Shown: piece after piece, positions 8,014 through 18,018 of the stretch
Numbering within the stretch: the stretch's first letter is position 1
Layout of the letters: each line of letters opens with the position of its first letter
DNA from: Pseudoduganella ginsengisoli
Lineage (GTDB): Bacteria > Pseudomonadota > Gammaproteobacteria > Burkholderiales > Burkholderiaceae_D
NCBI RefSeq assembly: GCF_009720865.1
Contig: NZ_WNLA01000006.1
Location: forward strand, 1 to 64,000
Reading direction: 5' to 3'
Length of the DNA stretch: 64,000 nucleotides
Program-made: the position numbers and the translations under genes
Notes under the pieces: model-generated
What the model was told of the DNA's origin: nothing
Database searches by the model: none
What the model saw: only the letters and a program-made list of their open reading frames with translations

Positions 8014-9435
8014 ATGGCGAAAATGACGGCCCTGCAGGTCGCGGCACTGAAACCCCGCGACAAACCCTACAAGCAGAATGTCGACACCGGGCTGCAGCTG
8101 CGCATTGCCGCCAACGGGGTCAAGACCTGGATCATCCAGTACGTCGTCGGCGGCCGGCAGCGCGAACTCAGGCTGTCCCGCTCCTATGGCCCGGCCACCG
8201 ATGACGGGCATTTGTCGTTGGCCGATGCGCGCAGCGAGGCGGCGCGGGTGCGCGCCCTTGCACGCGAAGGCATCGACATCCAGGTGCAGCATGAGGAGGC
8301 ATGGGCGGCGGCGGAAATGGCAAAGTCAGCGGAGGCGGCCATCCAGGCTGAGCAGCTCGCCAAAGCCGCAATGGAAGGCAAAACGGTCCAGGATATGTTC
8401 GATGCCTGGATTTCCGATGGCGTGCGCCGCAAGGATGGGAACGCTGAACTGAAACGCAGCTTTACCACCGGTGTGCTGCCGCACATCGGATCGATCAAGG
8501 TGCGCGACATCAACGAACACCAGATCCGCGGCGTGCTGCGCAAACTGGTCGAGCGCGACGTCAACCGGGCGGCGGTGATCTTGCGCAACGATCTGACGCA
8601 GATGTTTGCGTGGGCACGCAAGCGCCAGCCTTGGCGCAAGTTGCTGGTGGAAGGCGACCCGATGGAGTTGATCGAGATCGAAAAGATCGTGGCGCCGGAC
8701 TTCGACATGGATGGCTTCCGCGATCGCGTACTGTCCGACGCCGAGGTCACCGAACTGCGCGGCATCCTGGTTCGGCGTCAGCTTGAATACGACGCGGCAC
8801 CGAACAAGCGCGTGGTGCCACAGCCGCTGGAGCCGATGACGCAGTGCGCGATCTGGATCATGCTCTCGACATTGACCCGCGTGGGGGAAACATCGATGGC
8901 CAAATGGGAGCACGTCGACCTAAAGGCCGGCGAATGGTTCATCCCAAAGGCCAACGTGAAGGGCAACATCAGCGATCTAACCGTTTATATGTCCGCGTTC
9001 ACCCTGGAGCAGTTCAAGCGGTTGCACGCACTGACCGGGCACACAGCCTGGTGCTTCCCTTCCCGGAACGTGGAGACGCACCTCGACGTGAAGTCCTTCA
9101 CGAAACAGATCGGGGACCGACAGGGCATGTTCAGGCGAAACAAAGACGGCTCACCACGCGCGCCGATGAAAAACCGCGTCCAGGACAGCACCTTGGTGCT
9201 GGCCGGCGGGAAGAATGGGCCATGGACATCGCACGATCTGCGGCGCACCGGCGCCACCATGATGCAGCGCTTGGGCGTCAGCATCGAAGTCATTGATCGC
9301 TGCCAGAATCACGTGCTGGGTGGCAGTAAGGTGCGACGACACTACCTGCACCATGACTACGCAGAAGAGAAACGGGAGGCTTGGCGCCTGCTAGGAAGAC
9401 ACTTATCGCAACTTACAAAAGAAAAAACATTATAA
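8014..9435 (+). CDS. P4-type tyrosine integrase of a tRNA-Pro island
   Basis: This 473-residue enzyme integrates and excises the island by strand exchange at the tRNA 3' end. An N-terminal DUF4102 arm-binding domain (GLQLRIAANGVKTWIIQY and LSLADARSEAARVRA) is followed by a core-binding domain and the catalytic domain. Arg 289 (STLTRVGE), His 407 and Arg 410 (TSHDLRRTG), His 433 and the nucleophile Tyr 444 (RRHYLHH) are all present. A charged Glu/Ala-rich helix at about 93-122 links the first two domains. It begins 153 bases after the tRNA-Pro fragment and reads into the island. An internal region at about 365-400 is longer than in P4 integrase itself. Confidence 0.9.
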   Translation: MAKMTALQVAALKPRDKPYKQNVDTGLQLRIAANGVKTWIIQYVVGGRQRELRLSRSYGPATDDGHLSLADARSEAARVRALAREGIDIQVQHEEAWAAAEMAKSAEAAIQAEQLAKAAMEGKTVQDMFDAWISDGVRRKDGNAELKRSFTTGVLPHIGSIKVRDINEHQIRGVLRKLVERDVNRAAVILRNDLTQMFAWARKRQPWRKLLVEGDPMELIEIEKIVAPDFDMDGFRDRVLSDAEVTELRGILVRRQLEYDAAPNKRVVPQPLEPMTQCAIWIMLSTLTRVGETSMAKWEHVDLKAGEWFIPKANVKGNISDLTVYMSAFTLEQFKRLHALTGHTAWCFPSRNVETHLDVKSFTKQIGDRQGMFRRNKDGSPRAPMKNRVQDSTLVLAGGKNGPWTSHDLRRTGATMMQRLGVSIEVIDRCQNHVLGGSKVRRHYLHHDYAEEKREAWRLLGRHLSQLTKEKTL

Positions 9436-9502
9436 ATTTGTAATGCGATTTGCAAATCTCACTTAAATCCTAACTTAGCCAAGCGCTTATTCCTCTATTA
9501 CC

Positions 9503-12187
9503 TTATAGCAGAAGTCTATAGTGCCGTTTATCGGCATCTGACGACTTAAGGATGCGGTATTCCATTCCACTGGCAACCGCAATTTGTTGGGCGAAGTCCT
9601 TTTTGGCTTGCACCACTGCATCCTCGATCTGGTTATCGGCCTTCACCTCAACAATGACGTACTTCAAGCTACCATCAGGCTCTTCACGCTGGAAGATAAA
9701 GTCCGGGTAATAACTGCGCACAGCCCGAGAATCAGGATCAATGTACTGTATGAAAAAATCGGACTGGCCATGGGTCAGCATCCCGGTGAAATAGATTTTT
9801 TTCACACGATTCTCGCGCAGCAGATCCCAGAAAAGCCAATTTTCCGAGCCAGAATCGAAGCAGTATGTATCAAGGTGAAAGCTTTTCGTGCGCTCCTCGT
9901 CTTTGATCAACTCGCTGCTCATCCGAACAATTTTATCCTTCGCTGCAGACACCTCATAGTATCCATTCGGCGGAACCTTGATCAAATCGACTTCATGCTC
10001 CTCATTGTGCTGATATTCATCGAGGTTGTAGAGTTGATGGAACAGGCGCGGGATAATCTCGTCGTAGAGCAACTCGTTGAAGTCATTGGTAATGGCAACC
10101 AGTTCGTCAGTGCCTTCCTTTGTTTCGTCAAGCAGTCTCTCAATCTCCAGGGGGTTTCGGTTCAAATATCGAGACACCTCAGCCACAAGCGATAATCGGG
10201 AAAAGGTACGCTTCTTCCTCCGCGAAGTCAGGTCAAAAGTTCGACTTACGGATGCGCGAGCTGCGTCAGCAGCAGTCAGCCCGTCTTGCTGCGTTTCGAT
10301 TAGCCGATAGCGCTCGATTAGCGAGTTCCAACTTTCCTTGTTAGTGCGGTCAAGGCCCAATGCTTGGCCAGGTACAAGCATCTTTTCGCGCATAAGGTAT
10401 AGCTTGCGAACGCGCACTAGCTTGATCTTGACAGAGGGCTCAACGACGCGGACTTCAACTCGCTCCTTATCCTTTGCGACCTTTTGAAGCTCTTCGGCAC
10501 TGATGTGGAAGTTTTGTTGCAGCTCGTCGTTCAGAGTATTGAGGTTGTCATCAGATAGGAAGACGTGGCCAGTATGCTGCGCTCCACCAATAGCACGCAG
10601 ACAGCGCATTGTGGCTTGCAGAACGAAAACTTTAGACTTGGGCTCACGGAACAGGCCTACACCGAAAAGCGAGCGACAGTTCCAGCCTTCGCGGCCTTTA
10701 TTGACGAGCAAGATGAACTGCTTTTCAGAGCCTTCGGTATCAAGACGATTGAACTCACGGATATCGTCGTTAGTAGTGAGTTTGTCATCGCCCACATTGA
10801 CTAGTATCCTCGAGGTCGGAATGCCGTGTCTAGTCAGCGCGCGCTCCACGGCTGGCCGTAATTCGCCGGTTAATTCATCAATAGTAGAGGCAAAGAAGGC
10901 CAACTTCGGCAGCAGACCTTCCGGTCGTAGCTTACCTGTCTCATTTAAAAAATTCTCTATAGCAATATCAACAAATTCGTCGGTGCGGGTGTTTGCATAT
11001 CCATGCAACGTCACCTTCTTAAGGAACCCCTTGTCGATAGCCTCCTTAAGTCCATAAGCGTAGACCACCTCCGGTAACACCGCGCGCCCCACATAGGGGG
11101 TACCTGTATAGTTATAGCAAGCGACAACTCGAGTGCCCGCCTTACTCAAGCTAGCAGCCAAAATGTCGATAGTCGTACGCAAGCTTGTATCGGATTCTTT
11201 CGCCCCGACCCCCATGTCCTTTGCCAGCGCTTTACCAAATGCGTGATGGGCCTCATCCACGTAGATACCCAACTGCTCCAAGCGACGCAATTTCTCAAAC
11301 CGTTGGTTGGTGGTGAGTTCACCATCATCTTCCGGTTGATCGAAGTCGTAGAGGTCTGCGGCCTCAGCGTAGACACCGGTAGCGCCAATAGTATCAACAG
11401 CGGCGCCAAACAATTTATCGACGCAGGATCTGTCCTTATGCTGACGCTTGAGGATAATCTTTTGTGTGTTAGAAACGATGATATTGAAGCGCGATCGGTC
11501 TAACGTATCAAGGGAAGTACCTGCCTCTTCAAGATAGTGAAAACGTAGATGCGTAGTTAAAAAATTAACATATTCCGGCGGCACAACGCGGGTAAGGTCA
11601 AACGCCTCGATTTCCTTCAAGGACTGTAGTACCGTTTTGTCGGGTGCAAAGACCAACGCGTTGTGGCAATAGCGGGCATCCTTCTCGAACTTATTGCCTA
11701 GCAAGAATTCATAAAAAATACATGTCGCCATAAGGATGGTTTTACCTGTGCCCATCGTCAGAGCGAAAATATAGTTCGGGTAAGTGCGCGAATTTTTTTG
11801 CATTACCGCGAACACAGCTCGGTATTGCTCCTGAGTAATTTTATCAAAAAGACCCACCTGTCCTGTATTGCCAGACACTACGCCGCCCTCAGCACGATCG
11901 GCGAAGCGACCTTGCTTCTCAAACCAATTTTGGAAAATGGCCTCAACCTTGGCATTTCCCAAGAATTCTTTGAGAAAGACATAGGTTTCAAGCGCTTCGA
12001 ACTGTGGCTGCCGCAGGAAAGCTTTAGGATTCTTCTCTGGATTATTAAAGTCAAGGAACTTACGCGTCAATTCCTTATAATGCGTGCGTATAGTACCTCT
12101 GTTGGTCTGGTAAAACTGCCAAAGAAACTGGAAAAAGGCGAAGTCGAGGGACGCATTCACTGCCTTTGCTACGCGCTTAGTCGCCAT
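9503..12187 (-). CDS. Type III restriction enzyme, Res subunit
   Basis: This 894-residue subunit couples ATP-driven movement to DNA cleavage in a type III restriction-modification complex. Helicase motif I is TMGTGKT near 144-150, motif II is VDEAHH near 315, and RecA-fold 2 carries NKGREGWNCRS and the MRCLRAIGG region. The C-terminal nuclease has YYPDFIF and VIVEVKADN, the PD and ExK halves of the active site. The length is usual for the family. Its start lies 11 bases inside the end of the methyltransferase gene, so translation is coupled. It is the last gene of the four-gene minus-strand operon that starts at 17922. Confidence 0.9.
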   Translation of the reverse strand: MATKRVAKAVNASLDFAFFQFLWQFYQTNRGTIRTHYKELTRKFLDFNNPEKNPKAFLRQPQFEALETYVFLKEFLGNAKVEAIFQNWFEKQGRFADRAEGGVVSGNTGQVGLFDKITQEQYRAVFAVMQKNSRTYPNYIFALTMGTGKTILMATCIFYEFLLGNKFEKDARYCHNALVFAPDKTVLQSLKEIEAFDLTRVVPPEYVNFLTTHLRFHYLEEAGTSLDTLDRSRFNIIVSNTQKIILKRQHKDRSCVDKLFGAAVDTIGATGVYAEAADLYDFDQPEDDGELTTNQRFEKLRRLEQLGIYVDEAHHAFGKALAKDMGVGAKESDTSLRTTIDILAASLSKAGTRVVACYNYTGTPYVGRAVLPEVVYAYGLKEAIDKGFLKKVTLHGYANTRTDEFVDIAIENFLNETGKLRPEGLLPKLAFFASTIDELTGELRPAVERALTRHGIPTSRILVNVGDDKLTTNDDIREFNRLDTEGSEKQFILLVNKGREGWNCRSLFGVGLFREPKSKVFVLQATMRCLRAIGGAQHTGHVFLSDDNLNTLNDELQQNFHISAEELQKVAKDKERVEVRVVEPSVKIKLVRVRKLYLMREKMLVPGQALGLDRTNKESWNSLIERYRLIETQQDGLTAADAARASVSRTFDLTSRRKKRTFSRLSLVAEVSRYLNRNPLEIERLLDETKEGTDELVAITNDFNELLYDEIIPRLFHQLYNLDEYQHNEEHEVDLIKVPPNGYYEVSAAKDKIVRMSSELIKDEERTKSFHLDTYCFDSGSENWLFWDLLRENRVKKIYFTGMLTHGQSDFFIQYIDPDSRAVRSYYPDFIFQREEPDGSLKYVIVEVKADNQIEDAVVQAKKDFAQQIAVASGMEYRILKSSDADKRHYRLLL

Positions 12188-14123
12188 TGCTTACACTCCC
12201 TTCCCACGACTCTGACAGCAAATCAGTGATCTTCACGCGGATAGTTCCTGCATCGCCAGGAATTTTGTACGTTCCCTTGACCAAATCGTCCCTACCTGGA
12301 ATATCTACTACTGTCGGCTGCAATACCGCACCATCATAATTCCAATCAATCAACACGGACTCAACCAGCTCCTTCCAATTTTCAATCGATTCTTTTTGGA
12401 GAGACAGTTTTTGCAACAGGTTCATAGGATAGAACTGCTTTACAACTAATGTACCCTCTTCGATAGCAAGCTTAGCGTGCGAATCCCGTTTAAACTCTAA
12501 GTCAGCCTTGTCGCGCAGGATATCTACGACTTCCACATCGATCTTAAATGGCTTGGAAGCGAATTCGAGTTCGGCTGCCAAGTTCGGTTCGTGCCCCATA
12601 CAGACAAGAGTTATTTTTTCAACCACACGATTGGGATTTTCATTTTGCCTTTGTTGCCATGCTTTATAGTCAAATCCAGCAATTAATTCGTTTAAGTCAG
12701 CGCGTGTCGCAATGCGATTGATAGGCATTATCTTAATCATTCGACCATCTTTCTCGCCATCGAAAATAGTGGTGAACTCTAGCTTCTGCACTTCTAACGC
12801 TTCGATCAGCAATTCTTTCGCCTGGACAGGATTCCGAAAAACGTCATAGTGATTAACATTTAACACTTCAAACCCAATATAATGAGTAAACTCACTCACC
12901 AAGCTTTTTTGGCGCAATTCATCAGCCAAACCTATTAGGCGTTTGGTAGTTGTCTGGATTGCACCAAGATTAATATCAGCACCAATAAAGCGCCGTCCAA
13001 GTTTAAGGGCGGCGGCTTGAGTCGTCCCTGAGCCCATAAAACAATCAAAAACTAGCCCACCAGGTTTCGAGGCTAATGACACAATTCGTTCAAGCAAGGC
13101 TTCCGGTTTTTGAGTAGGATAATTGGTACGTTCCTCAGCCATTGGATTAACTAGCTTTATATCTGTCCATAAAGAAGTGAGAGGTTGCCCCGGCCACTCA
13201 TCAAGAAAAGATTTTTTATAAATGCGTTGATTCTTATCTGAAGGAAAGTAAAGTAACCCCTTCTGATCAAGTTCTTTCATACGTTCGAGTGAAACACTCC
13301 AGCCAAACCTAGGAGCTTTGTAACCGTTATACTCATACATTAAATTGGGACGAGGCTGAGAGGCATTTAACGGAATCAAGTTATATTTCCGGCCATCGCC
13401 ATCATCACGACTAAAACGCTCAATATATGGATCATCCTCATCCCGGATATAAATTGGATTGAATTCAAAATCATTACTCTTCCCAAAAACGAGAATAGTA
13501 TCAGTAATTCTCGGCAATACCCGAGCATCTGGAGAAGTAGTCCCTCCGCGCCGCTTCCAAACTATTTCATTGAGGAAGTTACCCTTCCCCATAATTTCTT
13601 CCAACATCAAGCGCAAATGGCTATTAGCATGCCAGTCGCAATGAAGAAAAATAACTCCAGTAGGAGATAACAACTCACGAAGCATTACAAGGCGCTCATA
13701 CATAAATTGCATGTATTCATCATTATTCCAAATATCGGAATATTGCTTTTCCTCAAAAACTCCAGTGTCGTTATATATACTCCCTTTCCCAATCTTGATT
13801 TCCTTCTTGTATTGAGCATTTGAGTCAAAAGGCGGATCGATGTATACGAGATCGACTTTCCCACGATACTCTTTGATTAAATGACTCATCACCTGAAGGT
13901 TATCACCCCAGAAAATCTTGTTGCGCCAACCTTCTACTTCTTCGCCGTGAACCTCCTTCAATTGAGCGGGGTAGTACTGCGTTGAAGTAAATGGTCGTTT
14001 TCCGCGCCAATTGAGCATCGGATAGCCTTTGATCGGTTCAAACTCATATTTCTCGACATTAATAGCGCCGACGTCAGCAGAAGCGAGTTGCAGACCTTCT
14101 TGTGTAGCGAAGTTTTTCGTCAT
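12177..14123 (-). CDS. Type III site-specific DNA methyltransferase, Mod subunit
   Basis: This 648-residue beta-class amino-methyltransferase would recognise the target sequence and methylate adenine (or N4-cytosine). The catalytic motif DPPF is at 96-99 and the SAM-binding motif FDCFMGSGTTQAA comes later, near 350, the order typical of type III Mod proteins; the region between holds target recognition. An LVYIDPPFD block and a conserved NYPTQKPEALLERI also fit. Its DNA is visibly more AT-rich than that of the helicase gene upstream. Start and stop overlap both neighbours (ATGA with the helicase, 11 bases with Res), so all are made from one transcript. Confidence 0.9.
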   Translation of the reverse strand: MTKNFATQEGLQLASADVGAINVEKYEFEPIKGYPMLNWRGKRPFTSTQYYPAQLKEVHGEEVEGWRNKIFWGDNLQVMSHLIKEYRGKVDLVYIDPPFDSNAQYKKEIKIGKGSIYNDTGVFEEKQYSDIWNNDEYMQFMYERLVMLRELLSPTGVIFLHCDWHANSHLRLMLEEIMGKGNFLNEIVWKRRGGTTSPDARVLPRITDTILVFGKSNDFEFNPIYIRDEDDPYIERFSRDDGDGRKYNLIPLNASQPRPNLMYEYNGYKAPRFGWSVSLERMKELDQKGLLYFPSDKNQRIYKKSFLDEWPGQPLTSLWTDIKLVNPMAEERTNYPTQKPEALLERIVSLASKPGGLVFDCFMGSGTTQAAALKLGRRFIGADINLGAIQTTTKRLIGLADELRQKSLVSEFTHYIGFEVLNVNHYDVFRNPVQAKELLIEALEVQKLEFTTIFDGEKDGRMIKIMPINRIATRADLNELIAGFDYKAWQQRQNENPNRVVEKITLVCMGHEPNLAAELEFASKPFKIDVEVVDILRDKADLEFKRDSHAKLAIEEGTLVVKQFYPMNLLQKLSLQKESIENWKELVESVLIDWNYDGAVLQPTVVDIPGRDDLVKGTYKIPGDAGTIRVKITDLLSESWEGSVSNGD

Positions 14124-17038
14124 TTGTTGTTTTTCCTAAATTTCCAGTCCTTGTTGTCGCAGTACGAGCGCATGTCGCAGTTTTGGCAAACTTTGGTTGG
14201 ACGTGCCACCAGCGCGTAATCCTGCTGCTCAATACGGGTCACAATTTCGTCAAAGCGGGCTATTGTCTTGCCGATTGAGCGATCATCCTTCCCAAATGAA
14301 ACGTAGGGATTCCCCTCATCTTCCCCTGTGTAGTAAAGATGCATCCGGCTAACCTTATGGCCCGTTCGCTCCTCTACCAGATGGGCGTACACCTCCAACT
14401 GGTGTTGGTATTGCCGGAGGCGGTCCCGCTCCTTCTCCATGTCGGGCTTCTTTTCAGATTTAAAGTCGACGATTTCCACCGTATCGTGCTCACCGCGAAT
14501 AAGGTCGACACTGCCTTTAAGGATGTATTGATCCTTGACTAGCGAAATTTCAACCTCGGCCTCCTTGATACGGTCCCAGTTACCAGTCTCCCGCTCGTAG
14601 TAACGCAGCACATGCAACAACGCCGCTTGCTGCGAACCAGGTGCCAGGTATACACGTTCCTTCTTGGATAGCATGGTGTAGTTGGTCGAAAACCAAGTTT
14701 CAATGACTTCCCGGTTCAGGATGCCTTCATCACCGCGCAACACCGTCTTGTGAATGTCCTCGATGGTTTGGTGTACTAATGTACCGAACAGCATTGGGCT
14801 TTCACGAATCGGTGCAAACTCCAGTTCCTTGAAAAAGCGGTACTGCTCGGCACAGTTCTCGAACACCGTGATGTGCGACGTGAAGGAGTATTCGCGCTTC
14901 AGGTTAATTTGCTTGACGGCCTCAAAACTCAGCGCCGATGGGTCAATATCACGCCAACTCGGCAGCTCATAAAAAAGACGATCGAAGTACTTTGAAGGTG
15001 AGCGGCCACGTCCATGCTTTTCCTGCGCCGCCAGCACTAGCAGGTTTTGAGCACGAGAGAACGCTGTGTAAAACAGGCGCCAGAAGTCGAAATTTTTAAT
15101 ATGATCAAGTGGTTCGAAACGTTCCTTCGAAAGGTAACCGCCATCCTCCAGAAGCACGTCAAGTGCGCTGTACTGTTTGCGGGGCACTGCCTCCAGCGAA
15201 CCGCAAACGACCACTGGAAACTCCAGGCCCTTTGACTGGTGGATGGTTAGAAACGAGATGCACCCCTTAGGCGCATATTCCGCATCGTCCTCATATTCCC
15301 CGATGCCACCATCGACGAGAAAGCGCAAGAACTGATTGAAAAAGTCACGGATGTTTTTCTCCAGCCACTCAGGATTCAAGACACTGACATAGTGCAGATA
15401 CTCGAACTTGGTAAGTAATTTCGAGAACTTACCGAGATTGCGTGCCGCGCGGCCCTTGTCCACGCCCAGGACCGCTTCATCGGTGAGGAAACGCGAAAAC
15501 AGCGGGAACTGCAGCAGTTGGTAGAATAGGCTGGAGAATGCGTAGTCGGTGTTTTGTGTAAGCACTGCATGGCGTTTGGCCATTGGACGCGCCCACTCCA
15601 GCAATGGTTTGTTTTCTGGCTTACGCAGCTCAGCGACGAAGGCTGCGAAACACTGATGGTCGTAGTAATCCCAGATGGGTAGCGTAACGCCTTCGGCCCA
15701 TGCCCTCACTTTGGGAAATTGCGGGAACAGGAAGATCAGCGCGCCAATCATCAAACGGATTTCCTGGCGCTCAAAAAACATGTTCGAGCGCGGCGAGAAT
15801 ACCGGCACCCCCTCCGTTTCGAGGAAACGCGCCAGCGCGACCACCTTGTCGTTCTTGACGGAGCGGAACAGGAAGGCAACCTGATTCCAGTCGGACAAGC
15901 GGCCCGAGGCCTTCAGGCCATTAAGGAAGGCCAGAACTTCCGCGTGCCAGTTAGTGCTTTCATCCTCATCGTCGCTGGCTGCAAGCCGCACAGCGGTCGG
16001 CGCTGCTGGAAAATCATCCTCGCGCGGTACGATTTCTTTAGCGAAGCGGAAGACACGTGTTCCATCATCCCACCTCTGCTCACGCATCCATTCGTTGTAG
16101 AAGCGGATGATGTCTGGGTGTGAACGATAGTTGACCGAAAGCGTCACGCGTTTGCATTGCCCCTCCGGAAATAGAGCTGGAAACTCCAAAATGTTACGGA
16201 TGGTCGCCCCACGGAAGCGGTACAAGCCTTGGTCGTCATCTCCTACGACACAGAGATTGCGCCGCTCACCTGCCAACAGCAAAAGAATGCGTTCCTGGAT
16301 GGTGTTGGTGTCCTGGTACTCGTCCACCATCAGGTACGTCAGCTTTTGTTGAAGCTGTGCCAGCACTGCAGGGTGCTGTTCCAGCAACCGCAACGCTTCG
16401 TATTGAATGCCCGAAAAATCGAGAGCATTATTCTCGAGCATCAGTTCTTGATACTTGGCGAAGCACGCAGCCAATGCCCGGATTTCCAATTCAGGCGCTG
16501 CCGCCAATGTATCGACATCGAGGGCTTCTTCGCTGACCTTGTTGAGCCACTTGAGCAAGTTCTCCGACTGCTTCCATCGGCCGGCCTGGTCGTCGCCCAT
16601 CACGAGCTGCGCATCAGGTAAGTCGCGGAAGTCCTTAATACGCTGGTACAGGAAATATTGCTGATCGAACTGGTCGAACAGCGTGAAGCTGCGCTTGAGC
16701 CTGGTGAACTCGCGAAAGTCCTCCAGCAGCCGCAGGCAAATCGAATGGAAGGTGCCAAGGTACATTTCGTTCAAATTGAACCTGATACCGACCTCGGTCA
16801 GCCGATTTGAGATGCGAGTGGTCAGCTCGCGCGCAGCCTTGTCCGTGAACGTAACAACAAAGAGAGACTCCGGCGCAACACCTTTCTCGGTGATCAGGTA
16901 CACGATTCGCTCCACAAGCGTGAAGGTCTTACCTGAACCAGGTCCTGCGATAATAAGCACCGGACCATCGATTGCATGAATGGCTTCCCGCTGCTGCGCG
17001 TTCGCTTTGCTGCTCAATTTATTCGTTTCTGATGTCAT
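14120..17038 (-). CDS. UvrD-like helicase fused to RecB-type nuclease with probable Fe-S cluster
   Basis: This 972-residue protein has a superfamily 1 helicase core: AGPGSGKT at 31-38, VDEYQDT near 240, the NYRSHPDI block, and FLTIHQSKGLEFPVV. It is followed by a PD-(D/E)xK nuclease (LFGTLVHQTIEDIH, GSVDLI, VEIVDFKSEKK). A cysteine before the nuclease (ENCAEQYRF) and three at the very end (CQNCDMRSYC) match the Fe-S clasp of AddB-like nucleases. It would unwind and degrade DNA ends. It is not a standard part of type III restriction systems, yet ATGA overlaps on both sides tie it to the WYL regulator and the Mod gene. It may extend degradation of cut phage DNA, or be a separate defence enzyme of the same operon. 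Confidence 0.88.
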   Translation of the reverse strand: MTSETNKLSSKANAQQREAIHAIDGPVLIIAGPGSGKTFTLVERIVYLITEKGVAPESLFVVTFTDKAARELTTRISNRLTEVGIRFNLNEMYLGTFHSICLRLLEDFREFTRLKRSFTLFDQFDQQYFLYQRIKDFRDLPDAQLVMGDDQAGRWKQSENLLKWLNKVSEEALDVDTLAAAPELEIRALAACFAKYQELMLENNALDFSGIQYEALRLLEQHPAVLAQLQQKLTYLMVDEYQDTNTIQERILLLLAGERRNLCVVGDDDQGLYRFRGATIRNILEFPALFPEGQCKRVTLSVNYRSHPDIIRFYNEWMREQRWDDGTRVFRFAKEIVPREDDFPAAPTAVRLAASDDEDESTNWHAEVLAFLNGLKASGRLSDWNQVAFLFRSVKNDKVVALARFLETEGVPVFSPRSNMFFERQEIRLMIGALIFLFPQFPKVRAWAEGVTLPIWDYYDHQCFAAFVAELRKPENKPLLEWARPMAKRHAVLTQNTDYAFSSLFYQLLQFPLFSRFLTDEAVLGVDKGRAARNLGKFSKLLTKFEYLHYVSVLNPEWLEKNIRDFFNQFLRFLVDGGIGEYEDDAEYAPKGCISFLTIHQSKGLEFPVVVCGSLEAVPRKQYSALDVLLEDGGYLSKERFEPLDHIKNFDFWRLFYTAFSRAQNLLVLAAQEKHGRGRSPSKYFDRLFYELPSWRDIDPSALSFEAVKQINLKREYSFTSHITVFENCAEQYRFFKELEFAPIRESPMLFGTLVHQTIEDIHKTVLRGDEGILNREVIETWFSTNYTMLSKKERVYLAPGSQQAALLHVLRYYERETGNWDRIKEAEVEISLVKDQYILKGSVDLIRGEHDTVEIVDFKSEKKPDMEKERDRLRQYQHQLEVYAHLVEERTGHKVSRMHLYYTGEDEGNPYVSFGKDDRSIGKTIARFDEIVTRIEQQDYALVARPTKVCQNCDMRSYCDNKDWKFRKNNK

Positions 17039-17922
17039 ATCGCGGTGTTGTCGACTTTGTTCTTAGATTCGCTGTCATCGTCAAATACCCACGATGACAC
17101 GCCACTGTTTAACAATTCCTCACGATTCTTCAAAAATAGCTGAAACTCTTTCGGGTCCTTCGTCGCATTCGGCGTTGTGTCGATATGCCAGTGCCGAAGG
17201 AAATAAGAGACCAGGCAAACACGCAGGCGCGCAACCATGCCCTCCGCTCCCATGTCGTAATCCCACTGAATTGTCTCCGGATGGGTTGATCGCGGATGGG
17301 CGATCAAGCGAACGTCGACCTCAGCATTCCATTCAGGATCCTGCGCAGCGCTAACCGAGGATCGTTCTCCCTCAACCACTTCCTGGAAGCGGGCTAGGTT
17401 GTAGTCCTTGAAACGCTCTTCGTTGTGGTCAAAGCAGCGCACATGCCATCGCAGTCCATCATGGACCACCGCAGTTGGAGAAAGTCTGCGTTCGCCCGCG
17501 CCACGTTTGAGAGAAAAGTATTTGGCAGATACTTCGCGCTGTTGATAAATCGCCCGAGTCAGCGTCGCGACAAGCCCCGCCGGCGTTTGGCGTTTGATCG
17601 ATAGCTGCACCGAGCTGGGTAAGCGCTTGGCATGCTCAAAGTCCAGCGCAATCGCACGCTCCCCTGACAGCGAAAACAGGGCCTGCCCCACATCATGCTC
17701 GAAATGCGGGGTACCGCCAGCGTAGCGGTAGCAGCGTTGGCGCAAATCGTATTCCAACATGGTCGGCGCAGTTTCCGCATAAAGGGAAAGATCCTTCGTC
17801 GCAGCAGGTTCGCTGATACCAAAACGAGCGACAAGATCCTTACGTGCAACTTGGCCACAGAAAAATGCCAAAAAGTCAATATAAAAAAGGCGCTCGCGCT
17901 GTATATCCCGCTGTGTGTCCAT
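17035..17922 (-). CDS. WYL-domain regulator of the BrxR/CapW type
   Basis: This 295-residue protein has an N-terminal winged helix (about 10-60, ARKDLVARFGISEPAATKDL), a WYL domain (about 125-190, with RRLSPTAVVHDGLRWHVRCF) and a C-terminal extension, the architecture of BrxR/CapW repressors that control phage-defence operons. The start at 17922 is chosen for a GGAGA site; a longer frame to 17970 would run through the -10 box. The gene leads the defence operon and overlaps the helicase by ATGA. An inverted repeat beside its promoter is a likely own operator. The ligand, in other members probably a nucleic-acid signal, is unknown. Confidence 0.85.
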   Translation of the reverse strand: MDTQRDIQRERLFYIDFLAFFCGQVARKDLVARFGISEPAATKDLSLYAETAPTMLEYDLRQRCYRYAGGTPHFEHDVGQALFSLSGERAIALDFEHAKRLPSSVQLSIKRQTPAGLVATLTRAIYQQREVSAKYFSLKRGAGERRLSPTAVVHDGLRWHVRCFDHNEERFKDYNLARFQEVVEGERSSVSAAQDPEWNAEVDVRLIAHPRSTHPETIQWDYDMGAEGMVARLRVCLVSYFLRHWHIDTTPNATKDPKEFQLFLKNREELLNSGVSSWVFDDDSESKNKVDNTAI

Positions 17923-17946
17923 GTAGTCTCCTCTGCTGTACGCGCG

Positions 17947-17997
17947 ATTATAAGGCTTGCCAAACCACACAGCAAAGAAATTATTACGTGATAATTT
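17947..17997 (-). promoter_or_regulatory. Promoter and candidate operator of the WYL-led defence operon
   Basis: On the minus strand a TTGCTG box (17970-17975) and a perfect TATAAT (17947-17952) are 17 bases apart, about 25 bases before the start codon. Just upstream lies an inverted repeat, AAATTAT-TACGTG-ATAATTT, at 17978-17997. BrxR-type proteins bind such repeats beside their own promoters, so this is the likely operator. It sits between two divergent operons and could affect both. Confidence 0.65.
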
Positions 17998-18012
17998 TTA
18001 TTGCCACGTATT

Positions 18013-18018
18013 TATAAT
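18013..18018 (+). promoter_or_regulatory. Possible -10 box for the ubiquitin-like operon
   Basis: TATAAT lies 60 bases before the Ubl start in AT-rich DNA. A good -35 box at the right distance is not obvious; the bases there overlap the inverted repeat at 17978-17997, which would let one regulator act on both operons. Confidence 0.35.

Noticed and set aside
9503..17922. BREX or DISARM system
   Set aside because: There is a BrxR-like regulator and a methyltransferase, but no BrxC/PglY ATPase, PglZ, BrxL, DrmA or DrmB. Mod and Res are plain type III subunits.
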